Source: Streptomyces cylindrosporus | GTDB taxonomy: Bacteria; Actinomycetota; Actinomycetes; Streptomycetales; Streptomycetaceae | Reading direction: 5' to 3' | Assembly (NCBI RefSeq): GCF_022698165.1 | Contig: NZ_JALDAY010000001.1 | Location: forward strand, 310,001-374,000 | Length of the DNA stretch: 64,000 nucleotides | In this document: one piece after another, positions 47,586-57,061 of the stretch | Layout of the letters: every line of letters begins with the position of its first letter | How positions within the stretch are numbered: position 1 is the stretch's first letter | Translations under genes and position numbers: made by a program | Notes under the pieces: model-generated | The model's input: the letters and a program-made list of their open reading frames with translations, nothing else | Database searches by the model: none | What the model was told of the DNA's origin: nothing

Positions 47586-48653
47586 ATGAACGGAGCACCT
47601 GCGACCACGACGACGACCACGGGCCAGCCGCCGCCCGCCGCCCCGGTGCCGCCGCGCCCCGAACCCAGGGGGCTGCGGGTACCGCCCGTCCTGATGAAGA
47701 TCCTGGTGACCGCGCTGGTCTTCGTCATCGCCCTGCTGGTCACCAACGCGCTCGACCAGAAACAGGGCGCCGGGGACGTGTGGAACCTGACCGCCTCCGT
47801 CGTCATCGGCGGCGCGGCGCTCATCGTGCAGTACCTGGTCGACTTCGAGAAACGGCTGGAGGAGATCGAGACCAGCCAGGCCGACATGATCCGGGACGTC
47901 AAGGACAACCTGGTCAACCACCATGTGGCGCTCACGGAACTGGTCGACGACCGCTTCCGGCAGATCAACGCGGCGACCGAGCTGTTCAGCAACGTGGACC
48001 GGTCGGTGCTGCGCTCGGACGCCGTCATCAAGCTGGCCCGGCGGGCCACGGAGTGCGGCAAGCTCAACAACGAGACCGTGAAGACCTTCGCCAGCGAGGA
48101 GATAGAGCGGCTCGCGGGGCTGCTGGAGAACCTCAGCAGCCGTAGCGCGGACTGCCTGGGCGAGAACCAGGACTGGCTGATCGGGCTCACCCGCTGCATC
48201 AAGCACAGCCTGGACGCGACCAGCACCTCCGTCGACCGGCACTTCTGGGGCAGCGAGCCCGCCGCCCGCTACCTGGAGGCCCAGAGCGACGCGCTCTCCA
48301 ACGGCGTCGAGATACGGCGGCTGTTCCTCGTCGACACCCCCGAGGAGATCGACGACGAGGTGCGGGCCCTGTGCAACAACCAGCGGGCGCTGGAGATCGA
48401 CGCGCGCGTGGTGGCCCTGTCCGAACTGCCGGCCTGGGCACAGCTGGGCACGAAGTCCGACTTCATCGTCTTCGACCGGGAGCTGTCCTACGAGATCGAC
48501 CAGGACACCAAGGACGTCAACGCCAAGACCACCCTCAACGCCCGCCCCGGCCACGTGGAACACCGCATGCGCCAGTTCACCCGCCTGTGGGACGCGACCC
48601 TGAGGCTGCCGGACGCGGGCATCCCACAGCCGGCCGACGGACGGCCGGACTAG
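47586..48653 (+). CDS. Membrane protein of the SCO2525-2521 cassette
   Basis: A 355-residue protein. A proline/threonine-rich cytoplasmic start is followed by two transmembrane helices (LMKILVTALVFVIALLVTNAL, ~35-56; ASVVIGGAALIVQYLV, ~70-86) and a likely coiled coil (EKRLEEIETSQADMIRDVKD). A large soluble domain completes it. The last part (RRLFLVDTPEEIDDEVRAL, IDARVVALSEL, FIVFDRELSY) resembles the PLD-like sensor fold seen in some transcription regulators; no HKD catalytic motif is present. It probably anchors the cassette at the membrane. Confidence 0.78.
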   Translation: MNGAPATTTTTTGQPPPAAPVPPRPEPRGLRVPPVLMKILVTALVFVIALLVTNALDQKQGAGDVWNLTASVVIGGAALIVQYLVDFEKRLEEIETSQADMIRDVKDNLVNHHVALTELVDDRFRQINAATELFSNVDRSVLRSDAVIKLARRATECGKLNNETVKTFASEEIERLAGLLENLSSRSADCLGENQDWLIGLTRCIKHSLDATSTSVDRHFWGSEPAARYLEAQSDALSNGVEIRRLFLVDTPEEIDDEVRALCNNQRALEIDARVVALSELPAWAQLGTKSDFIVFDRELSYEIDQDTKDVNAKTTLNARPGHVEHRMRQFTRLWDATLRLPDAGIPQPADGRPD

Positions 48654-48732
48654 GGCACAGCTTCTGAGTCATTCCTTGGTTGCCGCGCCGTAGACCATCG
48701 GCGGACGGCGGGGCCGGCCCGGGGACGCCACA

Positions 48733-49857
48733 GTGAGGGGCATGGAGAAGACGCAGGGGATCAGTCGGGCGCGGTTTCTGGCGGGGGCGGCGGCCCTGGG
48801 GCTGTCGGCGGCGGTGCTGCCGGCCGGGGCGGCCGAGGCGGCTGGTCGGGGGCTGCGGCACCGGGGTGTCGTCTATACCGTCGGTGAGGGCGAGAGCCCC
48901 GGCACTGCCTGGAGTGCCGCACGGATGCGCGCGGACGTACGGGCCATCCGCGAGCGGCTGCACGCCGACACCGTCGACGTCACCGGCGACGGAGTCGAGC
49001 GGCTCACCGCCACCGTCGCCGAGGCCGCCGAGCAGGGGCTGCACATCTGGCTCCAGCCGACCCTCGCGGACGCGCCCGAGGGGGAGATCCTGGAGCACAT
49101 GGCCGAGTGCGGCCGGTTCGCGGAGCGGCTGCGCCGGCAGGGCGCGAGCGTCGACTTCAGCGTGGGCTGCGAGTTCTGGCTGTTCGTGCCCGGGATCGTG
49201 CCGGGGGAGACGGTCCTGGAGCGGGTGAAGAACCTCCAGACCGGCAACTTCGACCCCGTGAAGATGCAGCGGCGCCTCGACCGCTTCACCGCGAAGGCCG
49301 CGAAGACCGGCCGCTCCGTCTTCCACGGCAGGCTCAGCTACGCCGCCGCCCAGGACGACCGGGTCGACTGGCGGCTCTTCGACGTCGTCGGCATCGACTA
49401 CTACTCGTTCCACCGCCATCACGCCGACTACGTACGGGAGTTGAGGACGTACCTGCGCTGGGGCAAGCCCCTCGCCATCACCGAGTTCGGCACCTGCACC
49501 TACAAGGGCGCGCCCCAGGCCGGCGGCATGGGCTGGGACGTCGTCGACTACGAGAAGGGCGAGATCAAGGGCGACCTGGTCCGCAGCGAGCACACCCAGG
49601 CCGCCTACCTCACGGACCTGCTGTCGGTCTTCGAGTCGATGGGCCTGTACGGCGCGATGGCCTTCGAGTTCGTCACCCCCGACGCCCCGCACCGCGCCGA
49701 CGACCCGCACAAGGACCTCGACATGGCGAGCTACAGCATCACCAAGGTCATCAAGGACCGCCCCGACGACCCCCGTTCGCGCTGGCACTGGGAGCCCAAG
49801 GAGGCATTCCACGCACTGGCCCGGCAGTACGGCCGCCGCTGCGATCACTCGCAGTAG
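48733..49857 (+). CDS. Secreted TIM-barrel glycoside hydrolase-like protein
   Basis: A 374-residue protein with an export signal (SRARFLAGAAALGLSAAVLPAGAAEA). A (beta/alpha)8-type domain follows. Candidate acid/base and nucleophile glutamates are in SVGCEFWLF and AITEFGTCT, consistent with clan A glycosidases, although I cannot name the family. GTG 48733 has GGGGA upstream; ATG 48742 is an alternative. Some databases label this type hydrolase or abortive-infection-like. The 3' end overlaps the convergent peptidase by 13 bp. Confidence 0.75.
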   Translation: MRGMEKTQGISRARFLAGAAALGLSAAVLPAGAAEAAGRGLRHRGVVYTVGEGESPGTAWSAARMRADVRAIRERLHADTVDVTGDGVERLTATVAEAAEQGLHIWLQPTLADAPEGEILEHMAECGRFAERLRRQGASVDFSVGCEFWLFVPGIVPGETVLERVKNLQTGNFDPVKMQRRLDRFTAKAAKTGRSVFHGRLSYAAAQDDRVDWRLFDVVGIDYYSFHRHHADYVRELRTYLRWGKPLAITEFGTCTYKGAPQAGGMGWDVVDYEKGEIKGDLVRSEHTQAAYLTDLLSVFESMGLYGAMAFEFVTPDAPHRADDPHKDLDMASYSITKVIKDRPDDPRSRWHWEPKEAFHALARQYGRRCDHSQ

Positions 49858-51320
49858 ACATCCGCGCCGGGCCGCTCACCGGTCGCCAGGAAGCGGGAGA
49901 CCGTCGCGTCGCCGCACGCGTTGCCGTTGTCCAAGTAGGCGTCGTGACCGGTCGAGTCGACGGTCACCATCACGGCCCGCCGGCCGAGCGCCTCGCGGAG
50001 CTTGCGGGCGCCGCTCAGCGGGGTGGCCACGTCACGCTCGTTCTGGACGAGCAGGACGTTCGACGGCCCCCGGCCGGTGATCCGCACCGGCGCCCGCTCC
50101 GGCCGCCACGGCCACGCGGCGCACACCATGGCGTTACGGGGCATGCCGGCCGTCAGCGGGTACTTGGCGCGGCTCTCCTCCACGCCCTTCTCGTACACGC
50201 CGGCCGAGCGCGGCCAGGCGGCGTCGTTGCAGATGGTGGCGGCGCCGACCGCGGTGACGTTCTGCAGCACCCCGTCCGGGGGAGAGGCCGGCGCGGGCGG
50301 TGCCGTGCCCTTCCGCGCGGCCAGGATCAGCTGGGCCAGCGCCGGGTAGTCGTCGGGGTCGTAGAGGTCGTTCAGCATGGTCTGGCGCAGCACGTTGCCG
50401 TTGAGTTCCTCCGGGTTGGCGCCGGGCCAGGGGATCGGCTCGCGGTCCAGGCGGTCGGCGAGCCGGAGGAAGAGCGGGCGCACCTCGGCGGCCGTGTCGG
50501 CCAGACGGTACGGATTGCCGGGCGTGGACGCCCACTCGGCGAACTCCGGGAAGTTGTCCTCGACGCCGGTCTCGGCCGCCTTCAGCCAGGCCCGCTCGGG
50601 GTTCACCGGGTCCGGGTTGTCGTTGCTGTCGAGGACGATCCGGTCGGTGCGCTGCGGGAACAGCTGGGCGTAGACCGCGCCGACGTACGTGCCGTACGAG
50701 ACGCCCCAGGCGGAGATCCTGCGCTCGCCGAGCGCCTGCCGGATGCGGTCGATGTCGTGGGCGTTGTCGACGGTGCTGATGTGCCGCATCAGCTCGCCGC
50801 CGTTGTGGGCGCAGGCCTCGGCCATGCGGCGGGCGGTGGTCATGTTCCCGGCGACCGAACCGTCGGCGGCCGGCCAGGGCCGCAGCGCCGTCAGGGCGAG
50901 GTCGGCGTGGTCGAGGCCGCAGCTGACGGACGTGGAGGGCGCGTTGCCGCGCGGCGCGAACCCGATCAGGTCGTAGGTGTCCCGCACGCTCTGCGGCAGC
51001 TTCTGCCCCTTGCCGGAAGGGTCGTCGAGGCTGGTGCCGCCCGGCCCGCCGGGGATCAGCAGCAGGGCGCCCCGGCGGGCGGACGGCTTCTCGGCGGGGA
51101 TGCGGGACAGGGCCAGCTCGATCTCCGGGCCGCCGGGACGGCTGTGGTCCAGCGGGACCCGGAGAGTCGCGCACTGCTGACGTGGATCGAGGCCGGAGCC
51201 CGTGCACCTGCCCCACGTCAGCGGTGCGTCGGCGGCGGACGCGGTGAGGGGGGTGAGGACACCGAAGACGATGCCGGACGCGGCCGCGATCAGGGCGGCG
51301 CTTTTCGTGATCTCCTTCAT
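49845..51320 (-). CDS. Secreted alpha/beta hydrolase, TAP-type peptidase
   Basis: A 491-residue protein with signal peptide (MKEITKSAALIAAASGIVFGVLTPLTASA). The catalytic serine is in AWGVSYGTYVGAVYAQLFP, and the histidine in VDSTGHDAYL. The C-terminal TAP-like domain (ERAPVRITGRGPSNVLLVQNERDVATPL) marks the tripeptidyl aminopeptidase (SlpD/E) family. Acts extracellularly on peptides. ATG 51320 follows GGGAGG at 9 nt. Confidence 0.88.
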   Translation of the reverse strand: MKEITKSAALIAAASGIVFGVLTPLTASAADAPLTWGRCTGSGLDPRQQCATLRVPLDHSRPGGPEIELALSRIPAEKPSARRGALLLIPGGPGGTSLDDPSGKGQKLPQSVRDTYDLIGFAPRGNAPSTSVSCGLDHADLALTALRPWPAADGSVAGNMTTARRMAEACAHNGGELMRHISTVDNAHDIDRIRQALGERRISAWGVSYGTYVGAVYAQLFPQRTDRIVLDSNDNPDPVNPERAWLKAAETGVEDNFPEFAEWASTPGNPYRLADTAAEVRPLFLRLADRLDREPIPWPGANPEELNGNVLRQTMLNDLYDPDDYPALAQLILAARKGTAPPAPASPPDGVLQNVTAVGAATICNDAAWPRSAGVYEKGVEESRAKYPLTAGMPRNAMVCAAWPWRPERAPVRITGRGPSNVLLVQNERDVATPLSGARKLREALGRRAVMVTVDSTGHDAYLDNGNACGDATVSRFLATGERPGADVYCE

Positions 51321-51433
51321 GACCACGAGCCTCCCGGAACGGGCCGGTTCATCCCATCCGGCCAACAGCCTTGTCGGCAGGGGGGATTACCCCCGCGTCC
51401 GCCCTGGTCCCGGCCCCCCTGCCGTCCTCTTCC

Positions 51434-53122
51434 TCAGAGCAGCCGCTTGCCGCGCAGCCGCGCCTTCACCGCCTCCCGTCCGTTGCCGAGGACCAGCCTG
51501 CGCACCACCGGGTCCGCCTCCGTCGCCGCCCAACGGGCCATCTTCAGCAGCGTCTTGGGGCGCGGGTTCAGGAAGCGCACCTCCCGCTCGGCGAAGCCGA
51601 AGTGCTTCGGTACGAAGTCGGCGGACTGGAGCCGGTCGTAGAGGAAGTCGGCCGCGTCCTCGGCGCTCACCGCACCGGCCTCGACCGCCTCGCACTGCCG
51701 GACCATCGCGTGGTACAGCTCGGCGAAGCCCTCGTGGTCGGGCCAGTACAGGCCCGGGTAGGGCACCTCCTCCAGGTCCGTGAAGTGGCTGTCGCGGCCG
51801 TCCTTGCGGAACTCGGTGAGGGCGGTCTGCATGCGGTAGACGCCCGCGTTGGCGCCCCACGCCCAGATCCGGAAGACGGCGCTCCACAGGTCGTAGTCGC
51901 ACCAGGAGATGAAGGCGGAGTTGACCAGGGTGTCGTTGTAGTCGAAGAGCCCCTGCTGGAGCCGGTCCACGGGGGCCATGCGCTCGCCGGAGAAGTCGTC
52001 GTCCTTGACCGCGCGCAACAGGCGCCAGGCGAGCAGGTTCAGGGCCTCCGTGGTGTTGGACAGGCCGCGGGAGAACAGCGGGTCGATGAAGCCGGCCGCG
52101 TGCGAGAGCAGGAACCAGCGGTCGCCCGCGGTCTGCTTGGAGGAGTACTGCAGACGGCCGGTGGACGTCCACTCGCGGACCGGCTTCATGCCCTCGAACT
52201 GCCGGACGATGTCCGGGTAGGGGGCCGCGAGGCGCGCGAAGTCCTCCTCCGGGGAGAGGTTCTCCGGCTTCGGGTAGCGGCGCGGGTCGACCGTCATGCC
52301 GATGCTGCACAGCGGGTTCTTCGACCACTTGTTGTTGTCGAAGCCGATCACCCACGCCCAGCCCCGCTCGAACATGTGGTGGACCGTGCCCTCGTACCAG
52401 GGCACGGGCGGGCGCTGCTCGGCCGGGACGTGGTCGAAGATGCGGTCGGTGGGGGTGAGGTCGACGACGTGGTTCCACACCGACCGGGAGTGGTGCTTGA
52501 ACCGGCACGGGTCCTCGCGCAGCCCGAACTTGTCCGCCACCGGCGACCGGAAGCCGCTCGCGTCGACCAGATAGCGGGCCCGGTACTCCCCGTTGCGGCC
52601 CGAGAGCGTCACACCCGAGCCGTCGAAGTCGATGTCGGTGACGAAGAAGTTCTGCCGGATGCTGCAGCCGTAGCGCACCGCCACCTGGAAGAGGTAGGAG
52701 TCGGTGTCCTGCCGGAACAAGTGCGCGGCCTCGTGCAGGAGTTGGGGCGGGGTGTTGAACTCGTTGACCTCGCGCGGGTTCTGCGGCGCGCCCGGGTGGT
52801 GCAGCAGGAACCCGAAGTGCCGCTTGACGCCGAACCGGGGTCCGATGGCGCGCGTGGTGTCGGTGAACGAGGCGAGATGGGCGATCTCCGGTACGTCGTA
52901 CCGCTCGGCGAGGGTGCGCATCGACACCAGCGTGAACGGGATCGTGGACTCGCCGATCGCGAACCGCGGATGCGAACCGGCGTCCAGCAGAAGGGTCCTG
53001 ACGCCCTGTCGGGCGAGGATCGCGCCCAGGATGGAACCGGCGACCCCCGATCCGAGGATCGCGACGTCGTACGTCTCCTTCTCCTTGGCGGGCTCTAACG
53101 TGCTGCTTGCCTGTGGCTCCAT
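51434..53122 (-). CDS. Flavin-dependent halogenase-like monooxygenase 1
   Basis: A 562-residue FAD protein with Rossmann motif ILGSGVAGSILGAILARQG, GESTIP (flavin contact), and WAWVIGF in the position of the halogenase WxWxIP. Lys100 in FGVKRHFGFLL lies where halogenases hold the lysine that forms the chloramine. It starts 28 bp inside the end of the upstream homologue, so the two are coupled. Without substrate data, hydroxylation is as possible as halogenation. Confidence 0.82.
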   Translation of the reverse strand: MEPQASSTLEPAKEKETYDVAILGSGVAGSILGAILARQGVRTLLLDAGSHPRFAIGESTIPFTLVSMRTLAERYDVPEIAHLASFTDTTRAIGPRFGVKRHFGFLLHHPGAPQNPREVNEFNTPPQLLHEAAHLFRQDTDSYLFQVAVRYGCSIRQNFFVTDIDFDGSGVTLSGRNGEYRARYLVDASGFRSPVADKFGLREDPCRFKHHSRSVWNHVVDLTPTDRIFDHVPAEQRPPVPWYEGTVHHMFERGWAWVIGFDNNKWSKNPLCSIGMTVDPRRYPKPENLSPEEDFARLAAPYPDIVRQFEGMKPVREWTSTGRLQYSSKQTAGDRWFLLSHAAGFIDPLFSRGLSNTTEALNLLAWRLLRAVKDDDFSGERMAPVDRLQQGLFDYNDTLVNSAFISWCDYDLWSAVFRIWAWGANAGVYRMQTALTEFRKDGRDSHFTDLEEVPYPGLYWPDHEGFAELYHAMVRQCEAVEAGAVSAEDAADFLYDRLQSADFVPKHFGFAEREVRFLNPRPKTLLKMARWAATEADPVVRRLVLGNGREAVKARLRGKRLL

Positions 53123-54744
53123 GATGTGCTGTCTCCTTGTCGTCGTCGGCGGCTCCTGAGCCGCTCCCTGACCAGCCCGGCCATGGCTCCCTTCAGCAGC
53201 GCTGCGGTCTCCTCGGGCGCCTCGGTACGCACCCAGCGGGCGGCCCGCACCATGCGTGCCGGGGTGTTGTGGAAGAAGCGGTCGGCGGGGTCGGCGAGCC
53301 CCAGTGCGGGCGGCACGTAGTCGGCGGCGCCCAGCGCGGCGAAGATCCGCTCCGCCGCGTCCTTCGCGCTGCGGCCGCCGTCCTCGACCTCCTCGCAGAG
53401 GCGGCGGGCGAGCGGTGCCAGGGAGGCGAAGTGCTCGCCACCGGGACGGGCGGCCGCGAAGACGCCCTCGTCGCCGCTCTTCGCGTACGCGGCGCAGGCG
53501 TTCTCCACCGCGAGCGCGCCGAGCACCGTGCTCAGCGTCCACACCCGGACGACGGCGTTGAACAGGTCGTAGTCGCGGAAGGCCACGAAGGAGGCGTACG
53601 TCAGGTCGTCGTGCGCGGTCAGCAGCGCCCGCTGGAGGTCCTCGACGGGCCGGAACCGCGCGGCCGACCAGTCGCCGTCACGCGCGGCGTCGATCAGCGG
53701 CCGGGCGAGGGCGCCGACGACTTCGAGGCCGTGGGCGAGGCCGCGCGAGTACAGCGGGTCGACGAATCCGGCGGCGTGGCCGAGCAGGCAGTACCCCTCG
53801 CCGGCGGTGGACCGGGAGGAGTACTGCAACCGCGGGGCCGAGGTCCAGGGCCGCACGGGAGCGGCGTGCTCGAACTGCGCTCCGATGTCCGGGAATCGCG
53901 CGAGCAGCTCCGCGAACTCGCGCTCGGGCGACCGGACTTCGGCTCCCGTCTCCCGCAGCACCACCCCCACACTGCACACCGAACTCGCCGCCGCCTGCCG
54001 CTGGTTGCCGAACGGGATCACCCAGATCCAGCCGCCGTCGAAGACGTGGTGGAGGGTGCCCTCGTGCCAGGGACTGGGCTGGCCGCTGAGCCGTCCGGCG
54101 GGCGTGCGGTCGTACGGCAGGACGCCCGTCATGTGGGTGAAGAAGGCGCGCGAGCGGTGCCGTAACGCGGGCGGTTCCTCGCGCAGCCCCAACTCCCGTG
54201 CCAGTGGGGACCGGTGGCCGGCCGCGTCGACGACGTACCGTACGTCGAGGTCCGCGCCGTCGGCGGTACGGAGGCGGGCGCCGGCGCCGGGCTCGATCCG
54301 TACGTCCGTGACCTCGGCGCCGGTGCGCACGTCGGCGCCGTGGTGCCGGGCGACGTCCAGCAGGTACGCGTCGGTGTCGGCGCGGAAGAGGTGCGGCGGA
54401 TCGGGCACGACCTTGGGGTTGACGACCTGGTACACCTCGCCGGGGTGCTGCCGCAGGCCCTCCCGGTGCAGTACGAACCCCATGTTCCGCATGACCCCGC
54501 AGGACTGCGAGACGTCCCGCTCGACCGACCTGAGCGTGCCGAGCGCCTCCACCTCGGGCACGTCGTAGCGCCGGGCCACCGCGCGCAGCAGCGAGGAGGC
54601 GTAGGGCACGAGGGTCTCGCCGACGCGGAAGCCCGGGGAGGGGCGGGATTCGAGCAGCAGCGTCCGTACGCCGTTCCGTGCGAGCGCGGCCGCGAGGACG
54701 GGCCCCGCGAAGCCGCCTCCGATCACGCCGACGTCGTATGTCAT
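53095..54744 (-). CDS. Flavin-dependent halogenase-like monooxygenase 2
   Basis: A 549-residue homologue of the next gene. It has VIGGGFAGPVLAAALARNG, GETLVP, and a complete WxWxIP (WIWVIPFGN). The lysine expected near residue 85 is replaced by Met (CGVMRNMGFVL). Thus the WxWxIP and lysine hallmarks are split between the two proteins. ATG 54744 follows GTGAGG with a 7-nt gap; the GTG at 54762 is less likely. Confidence 0.82.
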   Translation of the reverse strand: MTYDVGVIGGGFAGPVLAAALARNGVRTLLLESRPSPGFRVGETLVPYASSLLRAVARRYDVPEVEALGTLRSVERDVSQSCGVMRNMGFVLHREGLRQHPGEVYQVVNPKVVPDPPHLFRADTDAYLLDVARHHGADVRTGAEVTDVRIEPGAGARLRTADGADLDVRYVVDAAGHRSPLARELGLREEPPALRHRSRAFFTHMTGVLPYDRTPAGRLSGQPSPWHEGTLHHVFDGGWIWVIPFGNQRQAAASSVCSVGVVLRETGAEVRSPEREFAELLARFPDIGAQFEHAAPVRPWTSAPRLQYSSRSTAGEGYCLLGHAAGFVDPLYSRGLAHGLEVVGALARPLIDAARDGDWSAARFRPVEDLQRALLTAHDDLTYASFVAFRDYDLFNAVVRVWTLSTVLGALAVENACAAYAKSGDEGVFAAARPGGEHFASLAPLARRLCEEVEDGGRSAKDAAERIFAALGAADYVPPALGLADPADRFFHNTPARMVRAARWVRTEAPEETAALLKGAMAGLVRERLRSRRRRQGDSTSWSHRQAAR

Positions 54745-54828
54745 CGCAGGCCTCACCGTCACTGGACATGCCTATGAATGCACCCGGCGTTGAATTCTAC
54801 AGGGCGTGACTTCCGGTGGCCAGGGGCC

Positions 54829-54854
54829 ACGGCGGGGCGGGCCCGCCCCGCCGT
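54829..54854. promoter_or_regulatory. 26-nt perfect palindrome upstream of the halogenase-like pair
   Basis: All 26 bases are self-complementary (GC-rich centre GGGCCC). It lies in the 391-nt gap between the divergent flavoprotein and small-gene operons. Either an operator or an RNA hairpin in a leader. The rest of the gap (54870-54990) is A/T-richer and likely holds both promoters. I see no gene in it. Confidence 0.5.
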
Positions 54855-55135
54855 CGGCGGCCGATCCCCATATTGCTTGCCGTTGACGACCGTCAGTGAA
54901 AAGCGCTCGAAAATGCGGGCGTTGTGCGGGCGTCCGGAAATCCGTAGTGCGATATACGGGCGACATTTTCGAATGGCCCGCGCAAAGTGTTGGCCACGGG
55001 CAACCCCGCTGACCTGCACCGCAGTTACAGTGCACAGACTCCCGCCGAGTATAGGCGGAAGGGTCGGCGAGGGAGATGGGAAGCATGGAACTCAAAAGGA
55101 AAGGGGAACACCGTGGGGGTCGTTAAGGAGAAGAA

Positions 55136-55351
55136 ATGAAACCCCCCGTCGGCACGCACGTCGTGGACACCCGTACCGGAAAGGTAGGCATCGTCATGGG
55201 TCACGAAGGACCGTACGTCCAACTCAGACCGTACGGCGGAGGCCGCGAGTGGGACGCCGAGCCGGGCGCGGTGCGGGGCGCCACCCAGGCCGAGCGGCTC
55301 AGCGCGGCGACGGCGTACGCCAACGCCCGCAGCCGGGGCGAGGTCCCTTGA
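55136..55351 (+). CDS. Small conserved protein upstream of recO, 71 residues
   Basis: Begins MKPPVGTHVVDTRTGKVGIVMGHEGPYVQLRPYGGGREW, an SH3-like or KOW-like beta-barrel pattern, then a short helix. AAGGAGAA stands just upstream of the ATG, so it is certainly translated. It lies 34 nt before recO in the same direction. Function unknown to me. Confidence 0.78.
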   Translation: MKPPVGTHVVDTRTGKVGIVMGHEGPYVQLRPYGGGREWDAEPGAVRGATQAERLSAATAYANARSRGEVP

Positions 55352-55385
55352 CCCGCCGGCCCGTCCCGTACGCGAGAATGGCTCC

Positions 55386-56132
55386 ATGAGCCTGTTCCGC
55401 GACGACGGCATCGTGCTGCGCACCCAGAAGCTCGGGGAGGCGGACCGTATCATCACGCTGCTCACTCGCGGGCACGGGCGGGTGCGGGCCGTGGCCCGTG
55501 GGGTTCGGCGGACCAAGTCCAAGTTCGGGGCGCGGCTCGAACCCTTCTCCCATGTCGACGTGCAGTTCTTCGCGCGGGGGAGCGAGCTGGTCGGGCGCGG
55601 GCTGCCGCTCTGTACGCAGAGCGAGACCATCGCGCCGTACGGCGGCGGGATCGTCAGCGACTACGCCCGGTACACCGCCGGGACGGCGATGCTGGAGACC
55701 GCCGAGCGGTTCACCGACCACGAGGGCGAGCCGGCCGTGCAGCAGTACCTGCTGCTGGTCGGGGCGCTCAGGACCCTCGCCCGCGGTGACCACGCCCCGC
55801 ATCTCGTCCTCGACGCCTTCCTGCTGCGGTCCCTCGCCGTCAACGGCTACGCCCCCACCTTCAGCGACTGCGCGAAGTGCGGAATGCCGGGTCCCAACCG
55901 GTTCTTCTCGGTCGCCTCCGGCGGCTCGGTCTGCGTCGACTGCCGGGTCGCCGGCAGTGTCGTACCGTCGCCGCAGACCCTGGAACTCCTCGGCGCGCTG
56001 CTTACGGGAGACTGGGAGACCGCGGACGCGTGCGAGCCGCGGTACGTCCGGGAGGGGAGCGGGCTGGTGTCCGCGTATCTGCACTGGCATCTGGAACGCG
56101 GGCTGCGTTCGCTTCGTTACGTAGAGAAGTAA
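55386..56132 (+). CDS. recO: DNA repair protein RecO
   Basis: A 248-residue RecO with N-terminal OB fold ([31 protein letters not shown]), central helical domain and a zinc-finger-like CAKCGMPGP and CVDC region. It loads RecA onto SSB-coated single strands in the RecFOR pathway. Followed by uppS in 26 nt, the usual actinobacterial order. Confidence 0.96.
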   Translation: MSLFRDDGIVLRTQKLGEADRIITLLTRGHGRVRAVARGVRRTKSKFGARLEPFSHVDVQFFARGSELVGRGLPLCTQSETIAPYGGGIVSDYARYTAGTAMLETAERFTDHEGEPAVQQYLLLVGALRTLARGDHAPHLVLDAFLLRSLAVNGYAPTFSDCAKCGMPGPNRFFSVASGGSVCVDCRVAGSVVPSPQTLELLGALLTGDWETADACEPRYVREGSGLVSAYLHWHLERGLRSLRYVEK

Positions 56133-56158
56133 GAGCTGGAAGAGGAGACGAGAGGCAC

Positions 56159-57010
56159 ATGGTCGTACGCGGGATCCTGGGGCGTCAGCGCCGCGAGTAC
56201 AGAGCGCCGGAGCCGCATCCGTCCGGCGCCCGCGCGCCGAAGCTCCCGGGCGAGCTCGTCCCGAACCACGTGGCGATCGTCATGGACGGCAACGGCCGGT
56301 GGGCGAAGCAGCGCGGCCTGCCCCGGACGGAGGGCCACAAGGTCGGCGCCGAGCGGGTGGTCGACGTCCTGCAGGGCGCGATCGAGATGGGCGTCGGCAA
56401 CATCTCGCTGTACGCCTTCTCCACCGAGAACTGGAAGCGCTCGCCCGACGAGGTCCGCTTCCTCATGAACTTCAACCGCGACTTCATCCGCAAGAGCCGC
56501 GACACCCTCGACGAACTCGGCGTCCGGGTGCGCTGGGTGGGCCGGATGCCCAAGCTGTGGAAGTCGGTCGCCAAGGAGCTCCAGGTCGCCCAGGAGCAGA
56601 CCAAGGGCAACGACCGGCTGACCCTGTACTTCTGCATGAACTACGGCGGCCGCGCCGAGATCGCGGACGCCGCGCAGGCCCTCGCCGAGGACGTGAAGGC
56701 CGGCCGGCTCGACCCGTCGAAGGTCACCGAGAAGACCCTCGCCAAGTACCTCTACTACCCGGACATGCCGGACGTGGACCTGTTCCTGCGGCCCAGCGGC
56801 GAGCAGCGCACCTCCAACTACCTGCTCTGGCAGAGCGCTTACGCCGAGATGGTCTTCCAGGACGTCCTGTGGCCGGATTTCGACCGCCGTGACCTGTGGC
56901 GGGCCTGCGTCGAGTTCGCCTCCCGCGACCGCCGCTTCGGCGGCGCGGTGCCGAACGAGGAGCTGATCGCCATGGAGGCCGCGATGAAGGGCAGGCCGGA
57001 AGGCGAGTAG
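56159..57010 (+). CDS. uppS: Isoprenyl transferase (undecaprenyl diphosphate synthase type)
   Basis: A 283-residue cis-prenyltransferase. [17 protein letters not shown] has the catalytic Asp and the phosphate loop, [12 protein letters not shown] follows, and [20 protein letters not shown] closes the site. Makes the polyprenyl carrier for peptidoglycan. Normal length; ATG 56159 follows GAGAGG. Confidence 0.95.
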   Translation: MVVRGILGRQRREYRAPEPHPSGARAPKLPGELVPNHVAIVMDGNGRWAKQRGLPRTEGHKVGAERVVDVLQGAIEMGVGNISLYAFSTENWKRSPDEVRFLMNFNRDFIRKSRDTLDELGVRVRWVGRMPKLWKSVAKELQVAQEQTKGNDRLTLYFCMNYGGRAEIADAAQALAEDVKAGRLDPSKVTEKTLAKYLYYPDMPDVDLFLRPSGEQRTSNYLLWQSAYAEMVFQDVLWPDFDRRDLWRACVEFASRDRRFGGAVPNEELIAMEAAMKGRPEGE

Positions 57011-57061
57011 CCGCCACCTGGCAGCCACCGGGGGTTCACGGAGATCGCCGACGATCCGGCC

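Noticed and set aside
48733..49857. Abortive-infection defence function for the secreted protein
   Set aside because: It has an export signal and a glycosidase-like barrel with two candidate catalytic glutamates. A cytoplasmic phage-defence role does not fit.
54778..55389. 203-codon plus-strand ORF in the gap upstream of recO
   Set aside because: It lacks an RBS, crosses the 26-nt palindrome and overlaps in another frame the small gene that has a strong RBS.
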